From Bimastos eiseni (Eukaryota; Annelida; Clitellata; Crassiclitellata; Lumbricidae): 64,000 nt of DNA. The notes beneath the pieces were generated by a model. The model searched no databases, had not been told where the DNA came from, and saw only the letters and a list, made by a program, of their open reading frames with translations. The translations under genes were made by a program, and so were the position numbers. This document shows positions 37,906 to 51,717 of the stretch, in pieces. Numbering within the stretch: position 1 is the first letter of the stretch; each line of letters opens with the position of its first letter. Location of the stretch: positions 20,012,803 to 20,076,802 of the forward strand of contig OY365815.1 in NCBI GenBank assembly GCA_959347315.1. The letters run 5' to 3'.

Positions 37906-40900
37906 TCCAAAGTGCCTGAGGATTTGATCGTGTTGATCATTGATTGCTTTTGTCCAGTCTTTCGGCTCTGACTTGATTCATCTCTGCCTGGGGACAAAGT
38001 CTGAATTGGTCCAGACTAAAATTGGTCCCTTCTGGATTGAATTTCACTCTCGGCTGTTACCATACCTAACTGATCTTTTTACATCTCTTTTACTGGAGTT
38101 TGACCTTTTTGGTGTCCTGGATCTTGGTTGTCTTGTATTTTTAATTAATAATCAGTGCTGGTTGTATATTATTATAATGATGGACACAATAATCAGATGA
38201 GAGTTGATTTGTGTTGAATCAGTTTAGTAGAAGGTTCTAGTTGTTTGTTGAGCTCTCTGCTTATTCTGTTCGCATACTATTCTTATTCTATGCCTTTGTT
38301 CCAATTTCAAAATTCCATCAATAAAATTCCTAATGTTGTTTGCTTTTGTGGTCAGTAAACCTATTTACTGTCTGAGCAATTTTCTGACAGGAATGTCAGT
38401 GCTAGCAGCGGTGTCCTGTATGTCCGGTCAATTTAGTAAACTGTCTTTAGGGCATAACAAATAGTCGAGGAACCCGTGGACATGCACTTCCCAGCCACAC
38501 ATTTGCACAGAACGCACGCACAACGCACTCAGACAAACACACACACAAATAAAGACACGCACATTGGATATGCGCTGAACCTTGCAGTGTGATTACTATG
38601 GAAGAAGTTTTAAAAATGAATTTATTATATTGATAATTATCTGGTATGAGAGGTTTCATGCTGTGCTGTCAGTGGTAGGAATTCAGAAGCTTTGTATCCT
38701 CTAATTTTTATTTATCTCTATGGTAGGAATGTGTAAAAAAAGTCCAGAATAATTGTAGTTGGAAGGGTATTGAAAACGGATGAGCAAGCGAGTGGGATCA
38801 TTATAGTCGACTGGTGGACATATGATAGCCATGGCTGTAGCCACAGTGCCATTGTTAGCCAGGTAATGAGTGATGTGCCAATGCGGTGCTGTAATTTATG
38901 TAGATGTTTTCTGATCTTTGGCTTTTATTGTAAAGTGTTCATTATTACCAAGGCTCAGGCTGTCTACCTTCATGTCCTGACTTTGGTCTACTTAAAATAG
39001 GTCACCCACCGGTGTGTAAAAATTAGTTTGGGCTGTAAATGTTTTTTTTAATTAAAACTGCATTTCTTCTAAAGCCAGGGTTAATGCAAGATCAAGTGGA
39101 AGGTCTGATGTCACCATAGGTTGATGCTTGGGTCAAGTGGTTGGGACCGAGGTCACCAAAATGTCGATGCCTGGGTCAACTTGGTATGGCCTAAGACCAC
39201 ACAGAGGTTGATGCTTGAACTCATTGTTACAGCTGTAGTTAATAGCTGGTAAAGTACTTTCTTAACTGTTCAAAACTCATATGAAGTCTTTTGCTGATGA
39301 GTTCTGAACCGTAAAATATGGAAAGAAAAGCTGATTTATGGAAAGGGATTGTATTGTATACAAGATGGCAGATAATAAGTGGAGTATTCGCCCTCTAATG
39401 AAGTTCTGTGCACTGTTCAGTTTCCTGGATCTCTGGTACCTGTCAAGCTGAAATTGTGAGCATAATTTTTACTGGTGCTGTACAAGTGGGTTCACTATAT
39501 GGCAAGGCATTACATTACATTGCATCACATGCTGAGGACAATCTTTAGCATTTCTCCTTTTCTCTACTGAAACTCATGCAGATCATAATTTAGAACTTTG
39601 TCTACCACTGTTCTATTTGTTCTAGTTCTTGCCCAGTCTAGCTTCTGCAGAGGACTCTAATTGTGTCTGTCCACAGCTGCTACTAATTATCTCCTGCTTG
39701 GAAATAAATTGGAGGTAGGGATTGTGTAGTTGGTTAGCTATATGGCTCTGCTGTACAGCATCAGTCATACAAACTGGTGCCTCAATCCGTAATGTAGACT
39801 TGTAGAGGGAGAGATAAACAGGATTCTAGTCTACACTAATTAATGTGTGGACTGGACGAACCTCTTAATAGGTTGACTTTGCTTATTTTCTTTGTGTTCT
39901 CAATGGCAATAAAGTTGGATTAAGCCCAGATCCTGTCTGGTGACTTAACCCTTAAGTCACCCCAAATTCCAGTTATATTAGATTTCTTGGAAGTAAAACA
40001 GAGTAGGAATTTAACTGATTTGGGCGTGCCTTGACTTGGAAGTTTTCAATGTCAGACAATAGTATTTTTAAGTCACACTTTCATTTGTGGAGGATTGATG
40101 TTACTGAAGACGTCTCAGTTGAGACCTGGACCTAAACTTGTTTAGAAATAGGACAACATGGATTATTTGTTTTTCTTTCTTTGCCTGGTAAGCATAAAAA
40201 GATTTCTACATGTGGTTTTATGTCACTTACTAACCTATTTTTATGCAGTGTAGGACTTGAAGAATTGGTTTAGTTTCAGCTCAATGTTTTGTAAAATCTT
40301 GATGAAGGATATCAGATTTACTACTTTCAATGCAGGCTGCAGCAGTTTTGTTATTCCTTTTTGACAGCCTGCTTCTTCGTTTATTTTTCCTCTACTTCTA
40401 AGTAAGGCTCTCGGTTGTTGTAACCTAGAACTTTAAATAGATCAGAAATGTCAGTGTCTAAATATGTTCTGGGAGCCTTTTGTAATGTAATGTACCTATA
40501 TTTTGTATATTCCTATAAAACAACAGCTTGTCCTAAGTAATGGAAGCTGTAATTGCCATAATCTCTGTGTAATAGCTTCTTGGTGTTCCTTTTTCACTAT
40601 CTTTCCTGTTTTCTAATACCTCTAAGGTTGTGTGGATGGACATCTGTTATTCATTTGATGTAAACATTTACATTGCCAGTTGGAGAGTTTTCTTTTTTTC
40701 ACCATTATTTCCTTTTACTAGTATTTCCTGAAGTTTGACTTCATTAATGTTTATGTCATATGTTAAGGTTTCATCATATGTTATTTTCATCATATGTTAT
40801 ACTATCAAATCTCATGTGCTATCACATCATTATAGTGAGACCACTAACGATTTTGTGACAGATTTGAATAGCATGACTCAAAAGCTTAATGCAGATTTAA

Positions 40901-41359
40901 TTTGGAACATTTACAGTGTATATATGGCATTTGTCCTAGTTCACCATAAACATAATTTCTTTTTATCTAGTTAAAATTCTGGATGAATGGTCAGTCTGCA
41001 GCTCTGCATGATTCCATAGCAATGCCTTCCTTATCTATGACGCATCAATGGTTGCTGAAGGTGAATGATATCTTTGTTTAATTTCACACCAACAAACCAA
41101 AGTATGATTACAAGCACAGTGTGACATTAGTCATAGTCCATCATTAAATGAAAATTTTATCTGGTCCTTATTCTGGATGGATGGACAATTTGGACATTGG
41201 TCAGTGGTTGCTGAAGATGAATTGGCTCTGTTCAAGGTAGTTGTCAGATAGTTCAAGCTGTTTTAATTTGACATATTACCTTGATCTAGGAACATAGATG
41301 ACTTGATTTGTGAGTGTAAAGTGTTTGTGTTTATGTAACTGAAGATAATGGGTCATATA

Positions 41360-41645
41360 TAGACCCCGTGGATTATGCAAATTTTTTTCCGTAAATTATG
41401 CTAAAATATTCGAAATCGCATAATCGCTTAACCCACGGATCAACAATTACGTCGTTTGGTGGATAAACTATAGCCCATATAGGCTAATAATAGCCTGGAC
41501 AAACCAATTATAGTTGACACTGACCGAAATTTCCTAACTTTATGCAATGATTTGCGAAAACTTTACATTAAAAAATTTATGCGAAAACAGCCAATTTATG
41601 CGAAATTATGTGAAATGGCGTGATCGCATAAACCACGGGGCCCTA
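41360..41645. mobile_element. hAT-like MITE with 8-bp target duplication
   Basis: Ends TAGACCCCGTGGATTATGC and (inverted) TAGGGCCCCGTGGTTTATGC; flanking octamers GTCATATA (41352-41359) and GTCATATG (41646-41653) agree in 7 of 8 bases. The 286-bp interior repeats TTATGCGAAA-type words and has no open frame. An 8-bp duplication and this end structure fit the hAT superfamily. Confidence 0.8.
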
Positions 41646-42205
41646 GTCATATGAAACATGCAGGAAATTCATTTTATTTCTTTTTTATGCATTTGTGTTG
41701 GTCCATGTCACTGCAGCTATATTATGTCAACTGGGCATTTAGTGATTATCATTAAGTTATTGAGCATCAAGCATTTTCTTTATTCAGTGAAAGTGTATGG
41801 AAAGGTTTCTAATGCCTGCATCCTGAGCGTTACAGGACTAAAATGTCCTGCAATTGCTCATTGCAGTTCATTACGTCCTCAGTGCTATAGTGTCTGCTTT
41901 ACTAGACATTACTTATACAGATGTCAATAGGTCTTTCTCTGCCTCAGGTCAGTTTTGGCAATTCTTAGTCTGTGGAGTTGGCTGCCTACTTACTTCTGTT
42001 AACTTAAGCTCTTCTTTTTCTACTATTCATCTGACCCTCAACGCATCCTCCTGTAACAGGAGTGGCAGATAAAGACGTCATTTCTGACTAGATGAACATT
42101 GCTGGATGGCAGTTCATAATGGAATGGAGATAAGTATGATCTCCTGTATCTGTGAAAGCCTGGGGCATTCTCCAAGAGATGTGCAAGAAGCTCAATGATT
42201 GATGG

Positions 42206-42299
42206 CATGGTGGCAGTTTTTATTATTTACAACATGGTGGCAGTTTTTATTATTTACAACATGGTGGCAGCTTTTATTATTTACAACATGGTGGCAGTT
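42206..42299. repeat. 27-bp tandem repeat, about 3.5 units
   Basis: Unit ACATGGTGGCAGTTTTTATT plus ATTTACA, copies nearly identical. Confidence 0.9.
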
Positions 42300-45200
42300 T
42301 GAATAATTGGCCAATGTTTCAAGAGTGTATATTGGACTGTTTAAATTATACCAATATTTTTAGTGCAGGCATCAGATTTCCAGCAGTTATGTTGATTGCC
42401 TTGTTAGTTTTATTTCATGAAAAGCACGTTCAAGCAGCTGTTTGTGGATTTTATGTTAGGATTAATGAAAGAACTTTTGACATGGAATTTATTACAATAT
42501 ATTCTTAGCTCATTACAAATTTTAAGAAAAGGCTGTTCAGCTGTTGCATTACAGTTGTCAGTTTTTCCAGCAAATAAGACATATCATGAAATGCAGGATC
42601 TTTGAAAGTGACCTCTGATAAAGGACTAATTGCCTGACATTTGCCTAAAAGATGACTGTTGTTGTAAGAACACTTTGATAAAAGACCAACTATCTAACAT
42701 TGCCCAGAAGATGACTTGCTAAAGCAGATCTTTGATCATGAACCAATTATCTAATCTGCCTAAATGGTGCGTGTATAAATCCGTGTGTTGATACCAGTCT
42801 TTACCATTCTGTTCCATTAACACCTTCTTTTTACTGAGTCACCTACAATGTACTTCACTAAAAGTATTAGTCTTCCAACTGCAGGCAGTCTTTCCAGCTG
42901 AAATATCTTGTTGATTGGTTATTTGTATTGTCTGCCGTTTGTTGTATTCTGACAATTCATTATATGACTGATATACCTATAGTCATTGAACAGACAACTT
43001 CTTATATATAGCAATGAGTTGGCTAAATGTGTCCATTGTACCACTGTAGGGCGTTGGAATGACTGATCAGAAGCATTTTTTTATTTACATGACTGCACAG
43101 AGTGAGTAAAAATTTCAAGTGCATTGATCATACCCTAAATGCTGACCAATGTTCAAGGAATTTTATACCGGTTAGTTTCTACAAAGGGAGAGCCTAGTTG
43201 AGAGGTTGAACCGTGCTATTGTTAAAGTTGAAAAAATAACGACCACCCTATATGGTCTATTGGTCTTGCATGCACGCTTGCATGTACATAGTATTAATCT
43301 GGCGAGATGTAAAGCTTCTTTAAACATCTCACAGGAGATCGCCTAATGTGGCAATCACACGGATCTGAAGAGTTGCATTCTAAGACTGCTTGGAAATGTT
43401 TCTTGTGCTGTCTGTAATTGTAGTTTGTATGTATTATTACTATCAACTTTAACCCTTTGTAAGCAGTGCTCTGGATATGTAATGTCTATCTAAATATGTT
43501 TTTTGACATGACAAACATAACGCTGTTTCCATTTATATTTTATCTAGTGAAAAATTTAGTCCCATGTTAGTGAATAACTCAGCAACATATTAATCACTTG
43601 ACTATGGTATCCATCCATCAGCTAGTATTACTAATTTGCTATAGCATAAGATTAGGTAAACTACCAGAGAAACTTTGTGACTAAAATCAATGGGCATTAA
43701 ATAGTTAGAAAAGGAACTAATCACTCAGTGTGTGATTATTCAGATTATATTGTGATTATTGTTAAGTCGAGCAATTGCATTTCTTGCCAGTCAACAAATA
43801 TCAGCAGTAGGCAATGCCTTCTTACTGCTGTTTTTCAACTTTGGACTCAGTCCTAACTTCTATCCTGATGCTAAGAACTGTAGGCAGATCCGCAGGCAAA
43901 CAGGTGTCAGAGAAATGATTGACTGAGTTGATTTGTAGTCTCACCTGGTCGCCAGCCAGCCAGCAGCTTCATGATGCACTTTCTTCTTATTGGTGGCTGT
44001 GTGCTCTACAACTCAACAATGCTTTGATCTTAACTGTTAATAATGGGTTTATAGCACTTACAATAATAGCCTTTTGAGACACCTAGAGCTATGCAAGCAT
44101 AATCATATAGGTATGTGCCAGCACTTATAAAAGTGCCTGAATATTGCAACGGTGCTGTGAATGTGCTTCAATGTTAGGGCTACTACTGTGAATGAACTGG
44201 TACTCTTGCCTTTGAATTGCTGAATTTGTGATCAGCAGTAATGGATTTGTTCTGCATTTGCACCAATACTATTTTGGTGGTCTCTGGTGTCCTGCTAAGT
44301 AGAATATACCGGTCTATCCAAGACTTGTCCTTAAAACAATTGGATGTGTACTAGTCATGAGTCTAGTCTACTAAGAACAGGCTCACAACTCATCTGCTGG
44401 AGACAACTTAGGCAGGTCTAGCTGGGCAAATTGTATGAGAATGGAGTAGGGGACAAAGAGTTAGACCCTGTGGTCAAGTCAGAATGCACAGTCTCTCAGG
44501 TCATGAATTTTATCTATGCCTTCAGATACCAGTTCAGTTTAAGTCTCGAAGAGCTCTAGAATTCAGCCTTATGCTTTTAACTTTTAAAGTACACAGTCTT
44601 GCTTCCAGTGATTGATTTCTGCTTCTATGCGATCAAAGCCATATGCAAGCAGCTGTTGACGCAGCTCATGTAACAGTTGATAAAAAGAACTTTTGAGATG
44701 CAGTTCAATAATGTGAGAGGCAGTTATTACATGTGCAATATAAATGAACATTTTATTGTATTGTTTTGACCAAGACTTTCAAGAACGTGTTTTACAATCT
44801 TACAATAAACATTGTTTTTCTGATTGAAACTAATTTTGCCAACAGAAATACTTTTTTCAAGCACCCAAGTGCATTTATATGCGCATGTTGATAATTGTGT
44901 TGATATGCATGTGTACGTTTGTCTGATGTATTGATGTTTTTGTGTGTGTACGTATTTTCTAGCTGTTAAGGCCATTATTTTTACACAGACATTTAAGCAG
45001 AGGCATGCATAATATCGGTATTTGTGATACTGTTCGATGCTCTTCTGAAAACTATTTTAAGAAGATTGTTTGGCATTTTATTTTTAAAGGTGGAGTTTAT
45101 AACATTTACCGAGGTTCTAATAGCTGGCAATAGAACTGTATACCTGATCTCAAGTGTAAAGAGTAGAGTTGTTAAGACAAAATAAAGCAGCTACTTGCCC

Positions 45201-45407
45201 TATGCTACGTCTCAGGGCTTGTTTAAGGGACTGTTCTCTTGTTAGATAGTGTTACTTCTTTTGGTAAACTGGTACTTTAGGCATTGTTTGATTGCCACAC
45301 AGTGCAGTACCTGCAAGATTCAATGGAGATAGAAACATAGGCAGACGAAGACTACCCTGAATAGATGATATAAATAAGGACATAACATCACTTGGACAAA
45401 CACTAAG

Positions 45408-45552
45408 GGTCCGGGCGTCAATCCCCTCTGAGTGATGGAGGCAAACCCCCTACGGATCCAAGTGTCAGGAAGGCAAGATATTCCCCCTAAGACTAAAAAA
45501 GTTATCCCCCCTACCTGAAATTGGAGGCATTTGCCTCCGAACATCCCTCCCT
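45408..45552 (-). repeat. Interspersed repeat, copy B
   Basis: Reverse complement matches 24075-24210 over about 130 bases (GATATTCCCCCT, CTTCCTGACACTTGG, CCATCACTCAGAGGGG on the minus strand). Confidence 0.7.
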
Positions 45553-47819
45553 ATCAGGACGCCCTGCTAAGGGTAGCAGTGGACTTGACGGTGGAGATCA
45601 TTTGTCGCCCAGTGCTACCGAATGACTGGAGTAGAGAACTGATGGTGAGGATGTTAGGGTGCATTGGTTTACAATATCTGGTCCAATGGTCCATTTCTGC
45701 ACAGTAACAAATTGTTCCTAGACTGTTACTAGTGTTACATATGTGGATTTTGTTAGAGGTGTAGCATTTCAAAACATTTTCCTGAGATAAGCAGTTTGTT
45801 TGGGATAGGAATCTGTGGTATGGATTACCTTTGATGTCATTTGTAGCTCAAAATAATAAAGTATTTTACACCTACCTAACATGCATGTATCTAGTTATTG
45901 TTTTATGGGAATCAGGTTAACGTGTGCGGCTGCTATTGATTGTTTATGGTTAATAGTGTTTCTGCATGGAATCCCATAATAAACACTGGTGGCCGACAGA
46001 CAGTGTTTCCTGTCAGTATATGGCTTCCATTAGGCAGCTAATCAAAATAGATGAAACACTACCTTTGCAGTTCACATTCTAATGCCAAGCATTTCTGAAA
46101 GTCTTTAGGTGATACCTTGCCTTATTCAACCCTATATTATCCTATTCCAACTCCATTCAACGGTACAGTTAAGGTCCAAGTTCTTTTCTATTCAGACATG
46201 TAAAGCTGAGTTTTCACGGAACCTTTGAATATCTGCGAATAGTTCACATGAACTTGTTATAACATCAATTCATTATGACCTGAATGCATTACAACATGAA
46301 TCTGAGATATTGTCAGCAACATGATTATCAAAATTAATTAATAGAAGATGAACATATTATCAAGTGACTGTAATGTAAGGTAGAAAGAGATGTAATAAGT
46401 GAAGTACTATTGTTTGAACTGTACATCATTTCTAAAGACATTATCACTTGAACACAGATACTACTGGGTATCTCTGAAAAATCTCCTTTATTAGCAAGTA
46501 TCACTACTCAACATGTGTTTCTGCCTTTAAGGAAACCCCATTTGAGAAGATACGACCCTACATACCTTTCCTTACCCTCCCCTGTAGGATTCGCCTTGCT
46601 TGGGCCAGACCATGATGAACTGGATGACCAACTGGGTTGTGGAGTCTTGTCTGGTTGGTCCTGATGTCCACCGACCGAGGCTGCTGTCTATAAACCATCT
46701 AACCATGATGATAGCCCAGCTGTTTTCTTTCAGCTGCAGTCTGTAGTGTCTGATCCTGACAGCTGCCAGAAACCTGATACTGATGCAGTTAGCCTCAGAG
46801 TCGTCTGAGTTTCTTTGTGGAAGACTGAATTGTCCTTTGCAGCCATTTCTGAACTTTGGTAATTGCTTATTATTCTGTTTGCTGAACAAAGAGATGACTG
46901 GTGTTTATGATCTTTCTCTGACAATCCAGTTGGTCACATTAATTGTCCTTGATTGCTGCACCCTGTGAATTGTGAGGGAGGGTGTAAGATGGGAATCACG
47001 TGGTTTCATTACCTAATAATTATTATAGAGCTCATTGTTATGATTTAGTAAATGACCTTCTTGACACTTGGCCTATAGTGACCCAGAGTGGTGGTAGTGG
47101 TGGTGGTAGCATGGTGGTGGAGGTGGAGATGGTGGTCCTTCTTGTGATGTTGTTTTGTGTCAGTTGGTTAGAGCTATGTCTCAGAGTGGGGCTTTTTATT
47201 TACATGGATACACTACATATCACAAAGTAAACAGTCTGTGAGTTTATTGTGGGTACTCAAAATATTCCTTCATATGCTAAACGGTGGGGGGAGGGGTGGG
47301 GGGATCATAGGTCTGACCCTTGAGGTCATTGACCTGACTGGGTGGTCATTGGTTCATAATGCTGAATCATCTGATTATGTGATTCAGCAACTGCAGTCTA
47401 ACTCACCCAACCCATCCCTCATGACATGGGTTGGAGTCCATTGATATTTACATATACCAGATGCTTATGCCATATGCACACGCTGACTCCTTGAAATTAG
47501 TGAGTTGGGCAACAGGGTCGGCCAGATTGCCACCAGTAACTGTTTTACACATCACTTATTTTGACAAACTGCAGACATTGTGGGTAAGTTATTTGATGAT
47601 CTGTTCAAAACATTTGGGTTTAGTTGAACGATTTCAAGGACTTTGGATTTTTGTGTATTGTAATGTAATGTAAATATTTTCATGCATATATGTATATATG
47701 ACATGAGACTCTTACTTTAATATAGCAGTTGATTAAGTTGTCTGTGGGTGAGCAAAACAGTTTTTTGTTGAGTATAATAGAAAAGTTTTTATTGAATGTT
47801 AACATCTGGTCAGATGAGA

Positions 47820-47985
47820 TTATGTATTTGGATGTATGATGATGTGGGATGAGATCCACAGAGGAGAGGTATGCAGTCTCCCGGGGGTCTTTTCCTCACA
47901 TTCTATTGGCTGCATAAAACCAATTTCATCCCCTTTTGCTTCTGAGTAGAGAAACTGAAGAGGCGCTATATAAATTTTCACTGAT
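47820..47985 (+). mobile_element. Possible LINE tail
   Basis: Ends GAGGCGCTATATAAATTTTC followed by a short GATTGATTGG repeat, the same terminal motif as the better-supported LINE tails at 53702 and 62510. No protein block is recognisable. Confidence 0.4.
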
Positions 47986-48337
47986 TGATTGGTTAATTCT
48001 TTTTGATTTATTTATGATGAATAATGGTGTGTCGTCCTTAATGTCCTTAATTTCCATCTCGCTGTGATATGGTGCTAAATGTGTTCAGTTAAAAATATTT
48101 AAAATTCCATGGAGCCTGTGAGCCATGCCATGATCTTGCAGACTGTCTGTCAGACTGAGTGTCAGTGAAAGAGTAAGACTGTCGGCGGTGCTAAATTGCC
48201 ATAACCTGAGGCATGGGAAGCGTTGGGATCTTTCATACATGTGGCAGCATTCCAGTCAACTAATCAGTGAATTGATAGATCAATCAACATCTGTCAGTGA
48301 GTCAGGCAGTGTCAGTCGTTCAGTGTAGGTAGGGATG

Positions 48338-48444
48338 TCGGTCAGTCATTAAGTCGGTCGGTCATTAAGTCGGTCGGTCATTAAGTCGGTCGGTCATTAA
48401 GTCGGTCGGTCATTAAGTCGATCGGTCATTAAGTCGGTCGGTCA
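48338..48444. repeat. 16-bp tandem repeat, about 6.5 units
   Basis: Unit CATTAAGTCGGTCGGT; unusually CpG-containing for this CpG-poor half. Confidence 0.9.
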
Positions 48445-48711
48445 CAGTCAATCAGTCTATGTTTCATGCATTATGCTGATCTGTGTATAAGAGCAAAGCT
48501 GTGACCTCTGTATGACCTCAGTGGTTTTTGTTTGCTTTGTTTGGGTCTGAGGTATGTAATTAAGTCTGTTTGTTTCAACAGCTATCATTTTGCTTATACC
48601 TGCATCCATTATTATATTTATTTCTCTGTGTTTCTGTAATGCTGGTTAGATAATATTATTGAGGACATAACATCATTAGGACTGACACTACTGAAAGGGG
48701 GGCCGTGCTCT

Positions 48712-48840
48712 TGACAAATGACCAAGGACAATGGAGGTAATTTCTTTGTACCCAACAAATAACAGGCGTCAGGAACTGATGATGATGGTGATGATGTGTT
48801 TGATTTTGTATATGCACATTTTGGCAATGGCCTGGTGATA
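48712..48840 (+). repeat. Interspersed repeat with internal GAT tract, copy 2
   Basis: Collinear with 37752-37905. The upstream words GGACATAACATCATTAGGAC (48662) resemble GGACATAACATCACTTGGAC at 45378, suggesting a longer family unit. Confidence 0.5.
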
Positions 48841-50063
48841 AATAGGACAGGTAATTTGACACAGAGATGTCTGGGTCATCAAAACCTTATCTGTTACCCT
48901 AAGTGATACCAGCTGGTCTACATAATAAGCTACACCTCTCTTTGGCAGTGCTTCACTTTCTTCGGCTTCTCCATTTTACTTTCACAACTGGATTGGGTTC
49001 TTCTTGTATCAGATAATCTTCTTAATGGTTGGTCTCGTGCACAGTGGATGTTATGGAATTAGTCATTAAAATCCTATTCCTGTGCACAAGGGATGATATT
49101 AAATGGGTCATTTAGGTCATTTATATTATCTAGGCCATGAGCATGAGGCTGGGTTAAGCCCCGGAATGGATGTGTTTTTGTCCCATATACGGTTAACTGA
49201 ACATTTCCAAGAGTCCGTAAAGGAGAGAAGAGAGAATTAACCAAAGGAAATTATGTTTGGCTGGTCGAGCCATGTGGGTCACGTGATTGGCGGGCAGTGC
49301 CTGCTGTAGGTTCCACTGATAATGTTGCAAGTGAATTATTGCTTATGCTGCAGTCATTCCCAGTTGCCATTCCAGTCCTTGGCTGAAAGTTGCAGTGAGA
49401 ACAGGGACCATGAACAGCTACTAGTCTGACGATGAGGACAACGTTCCTTCTAGACTAAACACCGTGCAGTGTTCATTGCATGAAATACAAAGAGCAGCTA
49501 GAAGGACTCACTGTAAATACTGTGTAAGATTACAAGAAAGCAGATGGTTGTAAGGAAAGTTTTAGTTAACAGATGGTTGTTCGCATAGGATGAGGATGAT
49601 GATGGCTTTGGTCACACATATATGTGCAGCATCTTCTTATGTGGAAAGGAGATGAATAGTGGCTTTGATTTCTGAAATATTTTGAAAGTAAGAACAATTA
49701 TACATTTTTATAAATCATTTCTCCGTCCATCTGTTTTTATTGCTTTCATCATTTGGTCTGTTTGCATTTCTGCTCATCTGTGATTTGACTCTCTTACAGT
49801 CTGTCTCTGTCTGTCTGTCTGTCTTTCAATCATCTGTCAGTCAGAATGCCATGTTTCTCTGTGTAGCCAATAGCCATCACTAATAGTAAGTGTTTCTCTT
49901 TTGATCTTTGAGTCAGCTTATATGTCTGTTTTAAACTATTTGTGTCTTCTGGCTTGCATTATCATATATGTGATTGTTTATAATTTTAAACACTCTATCG
50001 TGTTTGTTTGTATATCTTCGGTTCTGCAGAGTTGAACTGGCTATTGTTTTTGTGTGTTTTTAG

Positions 50064-51717
50064 GTACAGTAGTGACTGCTATCTGCAGAAAAGAGGCAGC
50101 ATGCGCAAAGGCTTTGGGGGCAACTACCGACGGGCAAGTGATAGTTTTGCAGTTCCACGCACGAAGCCATCATCCACATCAGGCAGCAGCAGCAGCAGCA
50201 ACGATGCCAGGCTTCTCGACAGCAGCCTCAAGTCATCTTCGTTCTGCCACAAAAACCGCACTGATGAACCGGATCTGCTTCCCAGCAGCACCAGCAGCAG
50301 CTGTATCTCCACGATGGCTCACACGGAAAACCCGAAACAGTCGAGAAGCACCCGGTTATCTGACATCCCTCGAGACACCATAGCAAAGGCAGAAAAGAAG
50401 CTGGAGATAAATGGTGAGGACTTGATTACGAGTCATGGGACAAGTGCTCTGCCATTAACTGGTGGTCAACTTCAAGGTCAGGGTGATGAAGGTGAAGACC
50501 TAGAGATGCCTTTGATTGGAAGGGAAGGGCCGCTGCTGCAGCTGACAGAGGAAGAGAGTTCTAGTGTTTCCGTGAAGGAATGTGTCAAAAGCCTAGAATG
50601 GACTGGCGTTTTGTGGCCAACCGTGGAAGAAAAATCCAAGCCTGCTTCAAAGACTCGAGTTGCGGAGCTGAGAGAAACAATTCTTCACAGGTCTTCGGAT
50701 GGTCTTGCAATGGATGCCAGCTGCAGCGATCCGCCCAAAGTAAATAAACGTCCAGTCAGCGCTGTGCTTGAGTCCTCGATCGGCACTTTTCCCAAAATTC
50801 CAATCAATTTGATTCAACGACGCTCCATTGGCTCTCTGCTCAAATCATCGCTAACTTCTGTACAGCAAAATCCACTCAGTACAATATTAAACCCAGTTTT
50901 CGAACCAAAATCCGCTGCAGACAAAAAAGAGTCGAATCAGAATGAAAAACAAATTGATGACTCATCTCAGAACAGTACTGCTAGGAGAAGGTCATTCAAA
51001 AACTTCTGCAGTTTAGGTCGAAAAGAAGTGAAGGGCAATAGCGTTTGTTATTTGCAAGGAAAGTCACACTCAGAGTCAAGTAAGACAACCACAAGTGAGG
51101 CAGAAGCTTGTTGTGACTTCAGAATCTCTGGTGCTGGTCAGATGGCATCTGGCAGTTTAATTAAAACCGATTCCTCAGATAGCGGCATTGACACTAAGGC
51201 AGATTGTTTTGGGAATAAAAGTGGTCCAGGTAGGGTGGAAGGTTTACCTGTAGGACAGTTTCAGACAACTTCAAATTTGGAAAAATTTATTCATTCTTCA
51301 GGTCAGCAGGGGACTTTTTCCTCTATCCAAGGCAATGATTCTGTATTTCCAGAACAATGTACAGGATTAAACAACATGGGAAATTTACCACTAAGGGCAG
51401 AATCTGCCCCAAATGGAGATTTGCTTAATTGTTCTGTTTCTACAATCTTTGTGGATTTAGAATCAGAAGAACTTGCACAACTTAGTTCAGAAGAAATGCT
51501 CTCTGAAGAACTAGCCGTGCGAATTCTTGGTCGACTGAAAGACAGTGAAAGCGATTTGCATGCTGTACTGGTACCATCCGAGTTTTACAAAACGCCCTTC
51601 TATTATATGGCAGACATTATTCGAGACATTAAAATACCAGAATTCTGGGTGAAGTTGCCGACTGTAAATATTCCTGCAGAGTGCGAAACCAGCAACAGAT
51701 CAATTGAAGAGGATAAG
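50064..51717 (+). CDS. shroom: Shroom exon: Ser-rich central region
   Basis: Large exon of 1,654 bases. The proposed acceptor follows a T-rich tract ending in TTTTTAG at 50063; the donor is AAG|GTAACT at 51717/51718, and the frame would otherwise run only 20 codons into the intron before a stop. One base of a split codon precedes the first whole codon, so an upstream exon is expected; alternatively translation could start at an in-frame ATG at 50101. The product (about 551 aa) is low in hydrophobic residues and rich in Ser, Glu and Lys, with a poly-Ser/Gly stretch near its start (SSTSGSSSSSN), consistent with the disordered middle of Shroom proteins. Near its end PSEFYKTPFYYMADIIRDIK resembles the Tyr-rich segment that immediately precedes ASD2 in vertebrate Shrooms. 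A second possible acceptor at 50029 (TCTGCAG) would lengthen it slightly. Confidence 0.8.

Larger units (their letters stand above)
35030..50063 (+). other. Probable upstream intron(s) of Shroom, no exon recognised
   Basis: T- and G-rich, CpG-poor DNA, with a pyrimidine-rich tract at 35680-35990, a GAT microsatellite at 37840-37877, a GGT-rich tract at 47090-47140 and the repeats listed separately. Short open frames show no PDZ or other domain. It lies 5' of an exon that needs a preceding coding exon, so intron is the best reading. Confidence 0.5.
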
